A stretch of 64,000 bases of DNA from Labrenzia sp. R4_2 (GTDB lineage: Bacteria > Pseudomonadota > Alphaproteobacteria > Rhizobiales > Stappiaceae): NCBI RefSeq assembly GCF_017743865.1, contig NZ_JAGHRJ010000002.1, positions 186,001 to 250,000 of the forward strand, in the 5' to 3' direction. Position 1 is the stretch's first letter. Each line of letters opens with the position of its first letter. Below are positions 62,939 to 64,000 of the stretch, piece by piece. A program made the position numbers and the translations under genes. The notes under the pieces were generated by a model. It saw nothing but the letters and a program-made list of their open reading frames with translations. It searched no databases and was not told the origin of the DNA.

Positions 62939-63586
62939 ATGCCCGACTTTCTGCCCTCTTTCTCGGTTCTCGCAGCTTTTACGGCCGCGGCTCTTGTCCT
63001 GACAATCACACCAGGGCCGGACATGACCCTGTTCATGAGCAAAACGCTCACCCAGGGACGTAAAGCCGGGATCGCGGCGGTCCTTGGGGCTACGACCGGG
63101 TTGATCATCCACACGATCCTCGCCGCTATCGGCATTTCTGCGCTTCTTGCAGCCTCTGCGACAGCATTCACAGTGCTGAAGTTTGTCGGCGCGGCGTATC
63201 TGATTTGGCTTGCTATACAGGCTCTCAGAAAAGGCGCTTCCCTCACCCTTGAGGCCGCAGAAAGCAAAACCCAGCCGTTCCGCCGGGTCTGGTTGCAGGG
63301 GCTTGGGGTGAACATTCTCAATCCGAAGATCGTCCTGTTTTTCGTGACCTTCCTTCCGCAATTCGTGTCGGCAAGCGACCCGCATGCAACTGCAAAACTT
63401 CTGTTTTTCGGTAGCTATTTCGTTCTGCTCGGGATGCCGATTTGTGTCCTGATGGTTTTAGGCGCTGGCGCGTTCTCACGCTTCCTCAAGTCGTCGCCAG
63501 CGTTCATGCGCGCGTTCGACTGGCTGTTCGCCGGGATCATGGGAACCTTCGCACTGAAGCTGCTGGTCGCAAAGGCAAACGCCTGA
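62939..63586 (+). CDS. LysE/RhtB-family exporter
   Basis: The start at 62939 begins MPDFLPSFSVLAAF; a TTG at 62900 would add 13 residues without a membrane segment. The 215-residue protein has six hydrophobic segments and the family pattern LTITPGPDMTLFMSKTLTQGRKAG near residue 20, and GVNILNPKIVLFFVTFLPQFV near residue 124. It probably exports an amino acid such as homoserine or threonine. No regulator is adjacent. Confidence 0.85.
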   Translation: MPDFLPSFSVLAAFTAAALVLTITPGPDMTLFMSKTLTQGRKAGIAAVLGATTGLIIHTILAAIGISALLAASATAFTVLKFVGAAYLIWLAIQALRKGASLTLEAAESKTQPFRRVWLQGLGVNILNPKIVLFFVTFLPQFVSASDPHATAKLLFFGSYFVLLGMPICVLMVLGAGAFSRFLKSSPAFMRAFDWLFAGIMGTFALKLLVAKANA

Positions 63587-63684
63587 ACGGTTTCGCGCGA
63601 CTTTTCACCCCAAAACCGGATTGACCCATTTCTCCGGCTGTGCACTCTTGGGCAAAATCAGTTTTCTTCCAAGGAGTTGCTTAG

Positions 63685-64000
63685 ATGACCACGCCCCTCT
63701 TCCGCGATGATGCCTATTTGCGCAGCTGCGAAGCGGATGTTGTGGCGGTGAACGAGCGTGGCGGCATCGTCCTGGACCGAACTGTGTTCTATGCAACTGG
63801 TGGCGGGCAGCCCGGAGATACCGGGTATCTGGAGCTTGATGACGGTGCCCGCATCGACATTGCAACGACCGTTTATGACGCGGACAAGAAAACGATCGTC
63901 CACGTGCCGGCAGTAGAACAGGCACTGCCGGAACCGGGCACAAAACTGACGGCCCATATTGATTGGGCGCGCCGCTACCGGTTAATGCGAATGCATACGG
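63685..64000 (+). CDS. alanyl-tRNA editing protein, AlaX-like (5' part)
   Basis: From ATG 63685, preceded by AAGGAG, 105 codons are present before the window ends. The beginning MTTPLFRDDAYLRSC and the motif FYATGGGQPGDTG are typical of the AlaRS second additional domain and AlaX proteins, which hydrolyse Ser- or Gly-tRNA(Ala). The expected zinc-binding HxxxH would begin just after the window edge (RLMRMHT is the last part seen). The rest of the gene lies outside. Confidence 0.88.
   Translation, partial: MTTPLFRDDAYLRSCEADVVAVNERGGIVLDRTVFYATGGGQPGDTGYLELDDGARIDIATTVYDADKKTIVHVPAVEQALPEPGTKLTAHIDWARRYRLMRMHT

Noticed and set aside
1-64000. CRISPR arrays, rRNA and tRNA genes
   Set aside because: No regularly spaced repeats and no tRNA cloverleaf or rRNA-like sequence were found when reading both strands.

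Overview
The window looks like a chromosome segment of a marine-type alphaproteobacterium of the Hyphomicrobiales, most like Roseibium/Labrenzia/Stappia. This is inferred from protein style, high-GC coding and gene families (a RpoE/ChrR-type regulatory signature, DUF1365 plus cyclopropane-synthase cluster, secreted sulfatases, Mu-like phage). No rRNA or tRNA gene and no CRISPR array was seen.

Region 1 (1-15 kb) is the left part of a Mu-like transposable prophage in reverse orientation. Reading right to left: XRE repressor on the plus strand, operator region, Ner-like regulator, ParB-domain protein, MuA-type DDE transposase, MuB-type ATPase, small early genes, GemA, Mor-like activator, M15 endolysin, holin-like protein, DUF2730, small gp26-like protein, DUF3486 terminase partner, large terminase, DUF935 portal and gpF-like head protein. 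The tail genes and right end lie left of the window. Nearly all genes overlap by 1-17 bases.

Region 2 (15.3-23.6 kb) starts just outside the presumed phage end. It has three secreted proteins of unknown function (vWA, SH3-like, coiled-coil) behind a perfect CRP-type palindrome, then a PAS histidine kinase with a response regulator. A second, broken copy of that response regulator and an oppositely oriented Rcp1-type regulator lie upstream of the kinase.

Region 3 (24-52 kb) has signs of an accessory region. It begins with a multiply broken DUF6538-type tyrosine recombinase and degraded coding remnants. A likely 11-gene minus-strand operon (37.3 to 26.2 kb) follows: DUF3179 membrane protein, two secreted sulfatases, beta-barrel protein, Cys-rich protein, Tat-type substrate-binding protein, secreted CX5R phosphatase, a secreted formylglycine-generating enzyme with both active-site cysteines, and a YiaW/YiaV-like pair. 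A divergent AraC regulator faces it. A second sulfatase group (40.3-48 kb) has HupE/UreJ, a parvulin, a HEAT-like protein, another AraC regulator, a third sulfatase and a DUF3604 protein. An M20 amidohydrolase, an intact-looking IS5-family (IS427-like) element with CTAG target duplications, and a substrate-binding protein gene with one amber codon follow. A 14-base sequence is shared by the two edges of this region.

Region 4 (53.3-64 kb) is more core-like. It has an FAD oxidoreductase-DUF1365-cyclopropane synthase operon and a ChrR-like gene followed by an SDR. The two groups carry matching TGATCC-N16-CGTA promoters, the pattern expected for a RpoE (ECF11) photooxidative-stress sigma factor. 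The ChrR-like protein lacks the two zinc-binding cysteines and has no sigma gene beside it. Cysteine synthase, cardiolipin synthase, a GNAT acetyltransferase, a LysE exporter and the start of an alanyl-tRNA editing protein complete the window.
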